NCBI GenBank assembly: GCA_025964325.1
Contig: JAOPZA010000071.1
Location: 1-39,641, forward strand
DNA: 39,641 bases
DNA from: Conexibacter sp.
GTDB lineage: Bacteria > Actinomycetota > Thermoleophilia > Solirubrobacterales > Solirubrobacteraceae
Direction: 5' to 3'
Positions 7,713 through 14,936 of the stretch are shown here, one piece after another; position 1 is the first letter of the stretch; the number at the start of each line of letters is the position of its first letter. The notes under the pieces are model-generated. The model saw only the letters and a list, made by a program, of their open reading frames with translations, was not told the DNA's origin and did not search any database. A program made the translations under genes and the position numbers.

Positions 7713-8303
7713 ATGCCGCTGGCCAACGACGAGACCGCGCTGCGGATGCGCGCGATCGAGTCGCTGCTGATCGAGAAGGGCCTGCTGACGGAGGAGGTCG
7801 TCGATCGCATCGCCTCGACGTACGAGCACGACATCGGGCCGCTGCGCGGCGCGCGCGTCGTGGCGCGCGCGTGGACGGACCCCACCTTCCGCGCCCGCCT
7901 GCTGGCGGACGGGACCGCGGCGATGGCCGAGCTCGGCGTCGGCGGCTTCGTCGCCGAGCACGTCGTCGTGGTCGCCAACACGCCGGAGGTCCACAACCTC
8001 GTCACCTGCACGCTCTGCTCCTGCTACCCGTGGGGCGTCCTCGGACTCCCGCCCTCCTGGTACAAGAGCCCCGAGTACCGCGCCCGCGCCGTCCGCGAGC
8101 CGCGCGCGGTGATCGCCGAGTTCGGCGTCGAGCTGCCGCCCGCGACGGCGATCCGCGTCTGGGACTCGAGCGCCGAGGTGCGCTATCTCGTCCTGCCGCA
8201 GCGACCGGACGGGACCGACGGGCTCGCCGAGGAGGAGCTGGCGGCGCTCGTCACGCGCGACTCGATGGTCGGCACGGGCCTGGCGGTGGCGCCGGGGCGA
8301 TGA
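7713..8303 (+). CDS. nthA: Nitrile hydratase subunit alpha, cobalt type
   Basis: 196 residues, close to the usual length of about 200. The claw-setting metal motif is CTLCSCYPW with C99, C102 and C104. Thr at the second position (CTLCSC rather than CSLCSC) is the established marker of the cobalt type. Flanking NTPEVHNLVT, LGLPPSWYKSPEYRARAVREPR and EFGVELP are family-conserved. The start is the ATG two bases after the beta stop codon, in agreement with the MPLANDETALR N-terminus. The following accessory gene overlaps by four bases. It works in the cytoplasm as an alpha-beta heterodimer. No amidase gene is in the window to consume the amide product. Confidence 0.95.
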   Translation: MPLANDETALRMRAIESLLIEKGLLTEEVVDRIASTYEHDIGPLRGARVVARAWTDPTFRARLLADGTAAMAELGVGGFVAEHVVVVANTPEVHNLVTCTLCSCYPWGVLGLPPSWYKSPEYRARAVREPRAVIAEFGVELPPATAIRVWDSSAEVRYLVLPQRPDGTDGLAEEELAALVTRDSMVGTGLAVAPGR

Positions 8304-8662
8304 GCGTCAGCGACCGGATCCGCGACGAGCCGTCACTGCCGCGCCGCAATGGCGAGCTGGCCTTCGACGCGCCCTGGCAGTCGCGGGCGTTCAGCGTCGC
8401 GGTGGCGCTGGCCGAGTCGGGCGTCTGGGAGTGGGACGCGTTCCGGACGCGCCTGATCGACGAGATCGGCGCCTGGACCGACGCCGGCGGGGATGCGCCC
8501 GACGCCGGCTGGGACTACTACGCCCATTGGCTCGCGGCGCTCGAGCGCGTCCTGCTCGAGACGCGCGTGCTGACGGCGGCCGAGCTCGACGCCGAGCTGC
8601 GGCGCCTCGCCCACGCGGCCGCGCACGAGCACGACGACGAGCACGGGCACAGCCACGCCTAG
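8300..8662 (+). CDS. Nitrile hydratase accessory (activator) protein with His-rich tail
   Basis: 120 residues. The sequence (LPRRNGELAFDAPWQSRAFSVAVALAESGVWEWDAFR, then WDYYAHWLAALERVLLE) matches the P14K/NhlE-type activators, which are homologous to the N-terminal half of the beta subunit and deliver cobalt and promote cysteine oxidation in alpha by subunit swapping. The start ATG overlaps the alpha stop (ATGA). The C-terminus ends in a metal-binding-looking run, HEHDDEHGHSHA, with five His in the last twelve residues plus acidic residues. This may bind cobalt (inference). Confidence 0.88.
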   Translation: MSVSDRIRDEPSLPRRNGELAFDAPWQSRAFSVAVALAESGVWEWDAFRTRLIDEIGAWTDAGGDAPDAGWDYYAHWLAALERVLLETRVLTAAELDAELRRLAHAAAHEHDDEHGHSHA

Positions 8663-8690
8663 CGCTTCGGGCGCCGTGGTAGCAGCCGTC

Positions 8691-8891
8691 CTACCTCGAG
8701 CGCCGCCGCCGCAGCGCCGCTCCGAGCACGTCAAGCACGGCCGCCGCGGCGGCGACGACGGCGGCGATCGTCGACTTGCCCGGGGCGGGCAGGCCCGTCA
8801 GCCAGAGCGTCGCGCCCCGCTGGCCGAGCGCCTGCCAGCGCTCGGCGCGCTGGAGCGCTCCCTCCTGCCACGTGACGTTGCTGCTCGTCAT
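8691..8891 (-). pseudogene. Truncated APS kinase (cysC) fragment
   Basis: This 66-codon frame starts MTSSNVTWQEGALQRAERW, continues LGQRGATLWLTGLPAPGKST and then loses similarity in an Ala-rich run ending RRRRSR. The first 45 residues or so match the N-terminus of adenylylsulfate kinase (NVTWxEG, then a Walker A of form GxxxxGKST). The family is about 180-200 residues, so the substrate-binding parts are missing. It sits alone and antisense between the nitrile hydratase operon and the PHP gene, with no sulfate-assimilation neighbours. Most likely a decayed remnant. A short expressed protein is not excluded. Confidence 0.65.
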
Positions 8892-8942
8892 CGCCTCGCC
8901 CCCTCGTGGGCCGGCGCTCCCTCCGCCGCTCGGACCTGCCGA

Positions 8943-8948
8943 TATCCT
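8943..8948 (+). promoter_or_regulatory. -10 box (TATCCT), predicted leaderless promoter of the PHP gene
   Basis: TATCCT ends eight bases before the GTG at 8957. It supports the GTG start over an ATG further upstream at 8906, which would lie ahead of the promoter. Confidence 0.5.
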
Positions 8949-8956
8949 CGGCCTGC

Positions 8957-9880
8957 GTGCCGGCGCCGACCTTCGACCTGCAGTCGCACTCGCTCCACTC
9001 GGACGGCGTGCTGCCGCCCGCGGAGGTCGTCGCTGCGGCCGCGGCCGCCGGCGTCGAGCTGCTGGCGCTGTCGGACCACGACACCGTCGACGGCGTCGAC
9101 GAGGCGCTCGCCGCCGCGCGCGAGCACGGGATCGCGCTCGTGACGGCGACCGAGATCTCGGCCGTCGACGGCGAGTACGAGGACCTGCACCTGCTCGGCT
9201 ACGGGATCGACCATCATGATCCCGTGCTGGCGGAGCGGCTGCTCGGGGCGCGCGCGGACCGCGAGCTGCGCGCGCAGCGGATGGCGGGGCGTTTGAACGA
9301 GCTCGGCTTCGAGGTCGACGATGCACCGCTCGCCGCCCGCCGCGCGAGCGGCAAGCCGATCGGCCGCCCGCACCTCGCGCAGGCCGTCCTGAGCCATGCC
9401 GGCAACGCCGCGCGACTGGCGCGGGAGGGCCACGACGACATCTCCTCGTTCATCCCCGCCTACCTGATCCCGGGCACGGCCGGGTACCTCGCTCGGACGC
9501 GTCCGACGGTGGTCGAGGCGATCGACTGGGTCCATCAGGCCGGGGGTCTCGCGGTCTGGGCGCATCCGTTCTGGGACATCGACGCCGACGGCCGCGTGCT
9601 GGCGGCGATCGACCGCTTCCAGGCGATCGGACTCGACGGCGTGGAGGCCTTCTACCCGCCTCACACGGCCGAGCAGACCCGGCTGCTGGCGGAGCGCTGC
9701 GAGGCGCTCGGCCTGCAGAGCACGGGCTCGTCGGACTTCCACGGGCCCGAGCACCGCCTCTTCAGCCGCTTTCGCGCCCACGAGCTGCACGGCTGCGTGC
9801 CGCGACTCGACGCGATCACGGCGCGCGCCGTCCACCCCGACGGGCGCCCTGGCCGGCCCGGGCCGTCGTCAGCCCGCTGA
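8957..9880 (+). CDS. PHP-domain phosphoesterase (RNase AM / nucleoside bisphosphate phosphatase type)
   Basis: 307 residues from a GTG start. The PHP metal-binding signatures are in order: HSLHSDG, SDHDTVDG, an ATEIS glutamate, the HPF region (AVWAHPFWDI) and the terminal GSSDFHGP. This arrangement is that of the TrpH/YciV group, which hydrolyses 3',5'-nucleoside bisphosphates or trims RNA 5' ends. Cytoplasmic, with no signal peptide. GTG 8957 is preferred because the fold begins immediately (VPAPTFDLQSHSLHSDG) and a -10 box sits just before it. It is convergent with another PHP gene only 29 bases away. Confidence 0.85.
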   Translation: MPAPTFDLQSHSLHSDGVLPPAEVVAAAAAAGVELLALSDHDTVDGVDEALAAAREHGIALVTATEISAVDGEYEDLHLLGYGIDHHDPVLAERLLGARADRELRAQRMAGRLNELGFEVDDAPLAARRASGKPIGRPHLAQAVLSHAGNAARLAREGHDDISSFIPAYLIPGTAGYLARTRPTVVEAIDWVHQAGGLAVWAHPFWDIDADGRVLAAIDRFQAIGLDGVEAFYPPHTAEQTRLLAERCEALGLQSTGSSDFHGPEHRLFSRFRAHELHGCVPRLDAITARAVHPDGRPGRPGPSSAR

Positions 9881-9909
9881 CGGCGGCGGTCGCCGCGCTG
9901 CTGCCGCGC

Positions 9910-10743
9910 TCACTGGCGCGCGAGCAGCTCGCTGCCGAGTCGACCGGCGCTCACGTGCATCGAGGCGGGGTCGAAGGCACCCGCCGGCTCGGCCGGCGGC
10001 AGCGCGCGGACGATGCCGTTGCGCAGCAGCAGCCGCGGGTTCGCCTGCGTGAGGCGGTAGGCCTGGCCGCTCGAGGCGCCGGCGCGGAGCAGCAGGTGGA
10101 AGCCGAGCTGCAGCGTGTGCTCGCGCGTGCCGGGATGGCCGTCGGAGGCGACGCAGGCGGCGAGGCCGGCGCGCACGAGCCGCACCGCCGCGTCCTGCAC
10201 GTCGAGGCCGTGGTTGCCGAGCAGCGAGCAGACGTTCACCTGCAGCAGCGCGCCCTCGCGCAGCAGCGGCTCGAGTCGCTCGAGCCCGTCGCCCTCCAGC
10301 AGCCCGGGGGAGCGCTCGGGGTGGGCGATCAGCAGGCCGTAGCCGAAGCGGGTGAGGCGATCGGCCGCGGCGACGAAGTCGTCGTCGACGCCCTCGAACG
10401 GGCACTCGAGCAGCAGCCAGCGCGCGCTCGGCGGCCCGAGGGCGATCGCCTCGAGCGCGTCGTGGCCGAGGACGAGGGCGTCCGCGTGCGCGAGCTCGCC
10501 GCCGACGTGCAGCCGCACCGCCAGCCCGTCCGCCGCGATCGCCCGCTGCGTGGCGACGACGAGCCCGGCGAGCTGCTCGATCGCGACGCCGGGGAAGTCG
10601 GCGCGCTTGACGTGCGACGTGCAGGCGACGTCGCGCACGCCCTCGGCGTGCAGCCGCCGCGCGTGGGCGACCGCGTCCGCCATCGTCTCGGCGCCGTCGT
10701 CGACGCCCGGCAGAAGATGACAGTGAAGATCGACGTAGGACAT
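9910..10743 (-). CDS. PHP-type protein-tyrosine phosphatase (CpsB/YwqE-like)
   Basis: 277 residues. The N-terminus MSYVDLHCHLLPGVDDGAE is the hallmark of the Mn-dependent CpsB/CapC/YwqE phosphatases. TSHVKRADF, a GGE region (HVGGELA), LIAHPER and ASDGHPG give the remaining metal ligands. In other bacteria these enzymes dephosphorylate tyrosine kinases that control capsule and exopolysaccharide export. No matching kinase gene is in the window, but the dTDP-rhamnose genes at 26129-29045 are consistent with rhamnose-containing polysaccharide production. The ATG at 10743 fits the family N-terminus. An in-frame ATG 12 codons upstream lies beyond a candidate -10 box. Confidence 0.85.
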   Translation of the reverse strand: MSYVDLHCHLLPGVDDGAETMADAVAHARRLHAEGVRDVACTSHVKRADFPGVAIEQLAGLVVATQRAIAADGLAVRLHVGGELAHADALVLGHDALEAIALGPPSARWLLLECPFEGVDDDFVAAADRLTRFGYGLLIAHPERSPGLLEGDGLERLEPLLREGALLQVNVCSLLGNHGLDVQDAAVRLVRAGLAACVASDGHPGTREHTLQLGFHLLLRAGASSGQAYRLTQANPRLLLRNGIVRALPPAEPAGAFDPASMHVSAGRLGSELLARQ

Positions 10744-10754
10744 GATCGGCTGTG

Positions 10755-10760
10755 ACCCTA
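10755..10760 (-). promoter_or_regulatory. -10 box (TAGGGT on the minus strand) for the CpsB-like gene
   Basis: TAGGGT lies 11 bases before the ATG at 10743. Further upstream (about 10785-10805) GAACG occurs twice, 12 bases apart, as a possible regulator site. No gene is present in 10744-10851. Confidence 0.35.
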
Positions 10761-10851
10761 TCGGCGGTTTTGCCCGCACACTGGAGCGTTCCTGTAAACG
10801 TTCACTGAATTAACACGCCTTACGATCGCCTCCCGGAGCGTTGGCGGGGGC

Positions 10852-12327
10852 TCACACGAAGTACGGCAGCGACGTGCCGTGGGAGTCGGCCAGGACCTTC
10901 TCGTAGAGGTCGGCCATCACGTCGTAGTGCTTGACGGCGACGTTCGTCCGCTCGCCCGGATCGGCTCTGAGGTCGTAGAGCGAACGACCTCTGTTGTCGC
11001 CGCCCCCGATCATCGCCCACCGGCTCGAGCGCACGTAGACGTGGTTGGCGTAGCCGCCGTACCAGAACGGGCGGCCGCGCTTGGGCTGCCGGCCCGCCGT
11101 CAGGGGCGAGAGGTCGTGCCCGTTCATCGTCGCCGGCACCGGCGTGCCCGTCATCGAGAGAACCGTCGGACCGACGTCGTGCGGAGAGGCGAAGTAGCCG
11201 GTCGCGGTGCCGCCGCCGCCCTTGCCCGGCGCGCGCAGCAGGAACGGTACCTGGATCAGCTCCGGGTGCAGCTCGAGCGCGGGCTTGCCGGTCCAGCCGT
11301 ACTCGCCGAGCAGGATCCCGTGGTCGCTCAGCAGCACGACGATCGTGTCGTCGGCGAGGCCGCTCGCGTAGACCGCGTCGAGGAAGCGACCGAGCCAGGC
11401 GTCGGTCATCGTGACGGAGGCGGCGTAGACGGCGGGCAGGCGGGCCAGCTCCGTCGGCGTCAGGTAGTCGGCGTGCTTGTAGAGCACGTCGCCGGGCTCG
11501 GCGCCGCGGTAGCCGGGGTCGCCGTAGAGGTCGAGGTACTTGCGCGGCGGGTCCCACGGCTCGTGGGGGTCGAAGCAGTCGACGACGAGCGCGAACGGCC
11601 CATGCTTCTTCGCCTCGGCGAGCATCTCGATCGCGTGCGTGTAGACCCGCGCCGCGCAGGTCTGCGACTCGTCCGTGCCGGCGCCGGTGTTGGCGAGGTA
11701 CTGGCGCATGCCGTCGTGGTAGCGCTTGATGCCCCGCATCTGCTGCGGCAGCCAGTGGTCGAGCGTCGCCCCCGAGATCGTCTTCGCCGGCCGGCGGACG
11801 CCGAGCTGGCCGGAGATCGGCAGGAAGTGGTCGAGCGTGCGTCGGAAGCCGGCGAAGTTCGGCGTGAAGCCGACGAACGGGTTGTCGGTCACGTAGCCGG
11901 TCCAGTAGCCATGCTCGCGCAGCGCCGAGAGCCAGGTCGTGTCCTTGTCCGTCAGGCCGTTCCAGCCCGGGGTCGGCGGCAGCCCCTTCTCCGCCTTCCA
12001 GTTGCGCCACGGATAGACCCGGCGGCCCAGCATCAGCGAGCGGCGCGCGGGCACCGTCGGCATCGCCTCCGGGAACGCGCGCGTGAAGCGCACGCTCTCC
12101 TTCGCGAGCGCGTCGATGTTCGGCGTCAGGACCTCCTTCAGGCCGTAGCAGCCGACGTGGTCGTGGCGCAGCGAGTCGATCATCAGGACGAGGACGTTCG
12201 GGCCGTCGGGGCGCTTCGTCGCCGCGGCCAGCGTGCGGCCGGGGTTCGTCGCCGCGCCCAGCGCGACCGCGCCGGCCGCCCCGGCCGTCTTCAGGAACCG
12301 CCGTCGATCGATGCCCTGCTCCTCCAC
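10852..12327 (-). CDS. Tat-exported sulfatase-family hydrolase with Thr at the catalytic position
   Basis: 491 residues from a GTG start. A twin-arginine signal (DRRRFLKTAGAAGAVALGAA, about 7-26) is followed by the alkaline-phosphatase/sulfatase fold: metal site MIDSLRHDHVGCYG (about 49-62) and the later SDHGILLGEYGWTGKP metal and His/Lys region. The sulfatase signature C/S-x-P-x-R is here T-V-P-A-R with T91, so the formylglycine precursor residue is replaced by Thr. Classical sulfatases need Cys or Ser there. Thr nucleophiles are known in phosphotransferases of the superfamily such as LtaS and phosphoethanolamine transferases. A phosphoester- or sulfate-directed activity at the cell surface is therefore open. 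It stands alone in its transcription unit. Confidence 0.85.
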   Translation of the reverse strand: MEEQGIDRRRFLKTAGAAGAVALGAATNPGRTLAAATKRPDGPNVLVLMIDSLRHDHVGCYGLKEVLTPNIDALAKESVRFTRAFPEAMPTVPARRSLMLGRRVYPWRNWKAEKGLPPTPGWNGLTDKDTTWLSALREHGYWTGYVTDNPFVGFTPNFAGFRRTLDHFLPISGQLGVRRPAKTISGATLDHWLPQQMRGIKRYHDGMRQYLANTGAGTDESQTCAARVYTHAIEMLAEAKKHGPFALVVDCFDPHEPWDPPRKYLDLYGDPGYRGAEPGDVLYKHADYLTPTELARLPAVYAASVTMTDAWLGRFLDAVYASGLADDTIVVLLSDHGILLGEYGWTGKPALELHPELIQVPFLLRAPGKGGGGTATGYFASPHDVGPTVLSMTGTPVPATMNGHDLSPLTAGRQPKRGRPFWYGGYANHVYVRSSRWAMIGGGDNRGRSLYDLRADPGERTNVAVKHYDVMADLYEKVLADSHGTSLPYFV

Positions 12328-12413
12328 CCGCGCCCGCCCTCGTCCGTCACCCGGTCGTTGCCCGCTGCCTCTGGTGGACACGGGAGCATGGCGAACGATG
12401 CGGTGGGGCGAGG

Positions 12414-12659
12414 TCAGCCGATCTGCTGCGGAAGCACCAGCAGCCCGTAGGCGAGGGCTGCAGCGTGCAGCCGACGGTCCCCCGTCGCGAGCGTCAGGTC
12501 GTTGCGGGGCAGGAGCAACGCGGACGCGAGATGGAGCGCGTCGCGGCTTCGCAGCTCGCTCGCGACCGCGAGCTCGGCGGCGTGCTCCGCGAGCGCCGCA
12601 TCGACTTCGACGACGCCGAAGGCCGACCACTCGGCGCGTACGGGCCCGGCAGCATGTGC
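12414..12659 (-). pseudogene. PIN-domain (VapC toxin) C-terminal remnant
   Basis: The minus-strand frame ending at the TGA in 12414-12416 reads AEWSAFGVVEVDAALAEHAA, then ELRSRDALHLASALLLPRND, then LTLATGDRRLHAAALAYGLL. These are the last two motifs of a PIN ribonuclease (RDALHLASAL and TxDxRL). There is no ATG, GTG or TTG before the homology, and the first 75 residues or so, with the first catalytic Asp, are missing. The frame runs into the 3' end of the neighbouring gene. This accounts for most of the 333-base gap between the sulfatase and the SirB1-like gene. No antitoxin gene is next to it. Confidence 0.7.
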
Positions 12660-12660
12660 G

Positions 12661-13320
12661 TCAGTTGAGCCGCGCGCGGACGCTCGCGAGCTGCAGCTGG
12701 AGCCGCTCGTGATCGCCGTCCTCGAGCGGCAGCGCGAGGCACAGCTCGGCGGCCCGCAGCTCGGCCGACAGGTGGCCGGTCTCGCGCGTGCGGGTGAGGA
12801 TCAGCGACAGCAGCAGCGAGGCCGCCTCGTGTCCGCACTGCCAGGCCAGCTCCGGCTCGTCGAGCTCGCGCGCGTCGATCAGCTCCCATTCGGGCGCCGC
12901 GCTCAGCAGCACCGGCGACTCGACGCGCGGGTGGGCGAGGAAGACGGCCGTCGGGCAGGCGACGAGCGTCAGCCGCAGGCCGGCGCGGCGCGCCGCCTCG
13001 AGCGCGACGAGCGCGACCGTCAGCTCGTGGCCGCGGCGGCGCCGCGCGACCTCCTGCGGCAGCAGGTCGCCGAGGCCGATGTCGCGATGCGAGCGCGGCT
13101 CCGCCTTCAGGTGATGCGGCAGGATCGTCTCGGCCGCGAGCAGCTGCTCGACCGGACCCGTGTCGCGCAGTGGCGCGAGGTCGGCGACGAGGGGCGCCAG
13201 CGACGCGTCGAGCAGCGCGGGGTCCAGCGGCGCCAGCTCGGCGCCGAGCGAGACCGCGAGCTCGCCGTGCGCGGCGCTCTCGACGCCGCTGAGCTCGTGG
13301 AACGGAACGACCCCCGCCAT
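12661..13320 (-). CDS. SirB1-like (transglutaminase-like) family protein
   Basis: 219 residues. The central part (about 95-140: LGDLLPQEVARRRRGHELTV, then ALEAARRAGLRLTLVACPTA) follows the SirB1/transglutaminase-like pattern, in which a helix carrying VLxRRRGxPxTLxxLYLEVARRxGL precedes a GFPGHFL strand. Here the strand is VACPTAVFLAH, so the usual glycine-rich turn is changed. The C-terminal helices resemble the tetratricopeptide-like tail of the family. Function of the family is not established. It begins five bases after the rpsD stop codon and is almost certainly cotranscribed with it. Family assignment is tentative. Confidence 0.6.
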   Translation of the reverse strand: MAGVVPFHELSGVESAAHGELAVSLGAELAPLDPALLDASLAPLVADLAPLRDTGPVEQLLAAETILPHHLKAEPRSHRDIGLGDLLPQEVARRRRGHELTVALVALEAARRAGLRLTLVACPTAVFLAHPRVESPVLLSAAPEWELIDARELDEPELAWQCGHEAASLLLSLILTRTRETGHLSAELRAAELCLALPLEDGDHERLQLQLASVRARLN

Positions 13321-13325
13321 CGACG

Positions 13326-13958
13326 TCAGACGCGGCTGTAGAACTCGACGATCAGCTGCTCGGCGACCGGCGCGTCGATCTCGGCGCGCGCGGGCAGGCG
13401 CAGGAACCTGCCGGCGAGCGTGTCGAAGTCGGCCTCGAGCCACTGGCCGACGCGGCCGATCTGCTCGGTCGCGTCCGACGCGGCCGGCCGCACCGGCGCC
13501 TCCGGAGCGATCATCACGATGTCGCCCGGCTCCACCCGGCGCGAGGCGATGTCGCAGCGCTTGCCGTTCACGAGCACGTGGCCGTGCGAGACGAACTGGC
13601 GCGCCTGCGGGCGCGTCGAGGCGAGTCCGAGGCGGTAGACGACGTTGTCGAGCCGCTGCTCGAGCAGCTGCAGCAAGCGGTCGCCGACGACGCCCTCGCG
13701 CTTGCGCGTCGCGTCCGCGACGTAGCGGCGGAACTGCTTCTCGCGCACGCCGTAGTAGCGCTTCGCCTTCTGCTTCTCGCGCAGCTGCTCGGCGTAGACC
13801 GACTCTCTTCTGCGGCGGGCGTTGCCGTGCTCGCCGGGAGGCGTCGGCCCGCGGCGCTCGAGCGCGCCCTTGCCGTTCAGCCGCCGCTCGCCCTTGAGGC
13901 AGAGGTCGACGCCTTCGCGGCGTGAAAGCTTCTCGACGGGTCCGGTGTATCGCCCCAC
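13326..13958 (-). CDS. rpsD: 30S ribosomal protein S4
   Basis: 210 residues. N-terminal S4 family signature [19 protein letters not shown], then [12 protein letters not shown], and the S4 RNA-binding domain ([41 protein letters not shown]). It nucleates 30S assembly on 16S rRNA. The four-Cys zinc knuckle found in C+ S4 proteins is absent (only C19 in that region), so this is the zinc-free form. The start is GTG with a strong Shine-Dalgarno GAAGGAG six bases earlier. It is encoded away from the rpsM-rpsK-rpoA block, none of which is in the window. A palindrome (13987-14000) lies in its promoter region. Whether it is the only rpsD in the genome cannot be told here. Confidence 0.95.
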   Translation of the reverse strand: MGRYTGPVEKLSRREGVDLCLKGERRLNGKGALERRGPTPPGEHGNARRRRESVYAEQLREKQKAKRYYGVREKQFRRYVADATRKREGVVGDRLLQLLEQRLDNVVYRLGLASTRPQARQFVSHGHVLVNGKRCDIASRRVEPGDIVMIAPEAPVRPAASDATEQIGRVGQWLEADFDTLAGRFLRLPARAEIDAPVAEQLIVEFYSRV

Positions 13959-13986
13959 GGCGCCTCCTTCGAAGGATAGTTCAGGG

Positions 13987-14000
13987 TTAGGGTGCCCTAA
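13987..14000. promoter_or_regulatory. Palindromic operator candidate upstream of rpsD
   Basis: TTAGGGTGCCCTAA has perfect 6-base arms around a 2-base centre. On the minus strand a TATCCT box (13973-13978) lies between it and rpsD, so the palindrome falls where the -35 to -10 spacer would be. It could bind a repressor or form a small leader hairpin. The half-sites TTAGG/CCTAA resemble those of DtxR-type iron regulators, but the full 19-base box is not there. Confidence 0.4.
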
Positions 14001-14064
14001 GGGACGGTGAAGGGTAGCGCACCGCGCGTCGAGGCCGTCGGCCGGCGCCCGGCGGGCGCGCCGG

Positions 14065-14274
14065 TCAGGCGACGCGCACCGGCGGCTCGCCGGCGAGTGT
14101 GACGACGTCGCCGCGGTGCAGCTGGCGGCCGCGGCGCTCCTCCGGCTCGCCGTTCACGGTCACGTCGCCGTCCTCGAGCATCAGCTTCGCCTCGGCGCCG
14201 GAGTCGGCGAGCCCGGCCAGCTTCAGCAGCTGGCCGAGCCGGATCATCTCGCCGCGGATCTCGACGTCGCGCAT
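14065..14274 (-). CDS. Small S4-domain RNA-binding protein (YbcJ/YaaA type)
   Basis: 69 residues made almost wholly of one S4 domain: [20 protein letters not shown], then [20 protein letters not shown] and [10 protein letters not shown]. Such stand-alone S4 proteins bind structured RNA, probably ribosomal; the precise role is unknown for most. It follows the winged-helix gene by 19 bases on the same strand and precedes rpsD by 106 bases, so two S4-domain proteins are encoded side by side. Confidence 0.85.
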   Translation of the reverse strand: MRDVEIRGEMIRLGQLLKLAGLADSGAEAKLMLEDGDVTVNGEPEERRGRQLHRGDVVTLAGEPPVRVA

Positions 14275-14293
14275 CGCGGCCGCCGGCCCGCGC

Positions 14294-14875
14294 CTACGCG
14301 GCCGCGTCGGCCTTCGGGTCGGCCGCGTCCCATTCCGCGTCCGCGTCGCCGGCCGGCGCCTCCTCGCCCTGCGGCAGCGCCGAGGCGATCGTGACGGGCG
14401 CCCGCGACGCGAGCTTGACGCCGCCGGCCTCGTCGGCCAGCACGCCGTCGCGCTTCAGCTTCGAGACGGTCGTCGCGACCGTCGCCTTGGGGATCTTCGT
14501 GACGGACGCGATCTCCGAGACCGAGACGCCGGGCCGCTCCTCGACGAGCGTGAGGATCGCCTCGCGGTTGGCGCCGCGCGGAGCACGGCCGGCGCCGTTC
14601 GACTCCTCCGCCGCCGCGGGCGGAGTCGCCGCGGCCGGAGCCGCCGCCGTGGCGGCTCGCGCCGCTCTGCGCGGGGCGGAGCTGCGCCCCGCGCGGGGCG
14701 CAGCAGCGCGCGCGGCCCGTGCGGTCGCCGCCGCCGACGCGATCTCGGCCGGCCCGCCGTCGAGCAGCGCCGCCTTGGCGTTCTCGAGCTGCTCCACCTC
14801 CGCGACGAGCGGGCGGAGCTCGGCGAGGCGTGCCTCGATCTCCTTCTTGAGGCGTGGGAGCAGCGGATCGAGCAT
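14294..14875 (-). CDS. Coiled-coil and winged-helix protein
   Basis: 193 residues from the chosen ATG. A coiled-coil helix at the N-terminus (LLPRLKKEIEARLAELRPLV, about 4-40) is followed by a long Ala/Arg/Pro linker and then a helix-turn-helix (about 110-160: REAILTLVEERPGVSVSEIA, then VTKIPKATVATTVSKLKRDG) like MarR/MerR-type winged helices, and an acidic tail. The architecture suggests a dimeric DNA-binding or nucleoid-type protein. ATG 14875 is preferred because GGAGG lies about ten bases before it. The ATG at 14914 adds 13 residues and has no visible ribosome-binding site. Specific function not recognised. Confidence 0.7.
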   Translation of the reverse strand: MLDPLLPRLKKEIEARLAELRPLVAEVEQLENAKAALLDGGPAEIASAAATARAARAAAPRAGRSSAPRRAARAATAAAPAAATPPAAAEESNGAGRAPRGANREAILTLVEERPGVSVSEIASVTKIPKATVATTVSKLKRDGVLADEAGGVKLASRAPVTIASALPQGEEAPAGDADAEWDAADPKADAAA

Positions 14876-14936
14876 CGGGGGAACCTCCAGCGGCAGGGAT
14901 TGCGAGCGACTCATGCTAATGACGGAGACGGCTTCC

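Noticed and set aside
13987-14000. DtxR/IdeR iron box
   Set aside because: Half-sites are similar, but the palindrome is 14 bases with a 2-base centre rather than the 19-base box, and rpsD is not a usual target.
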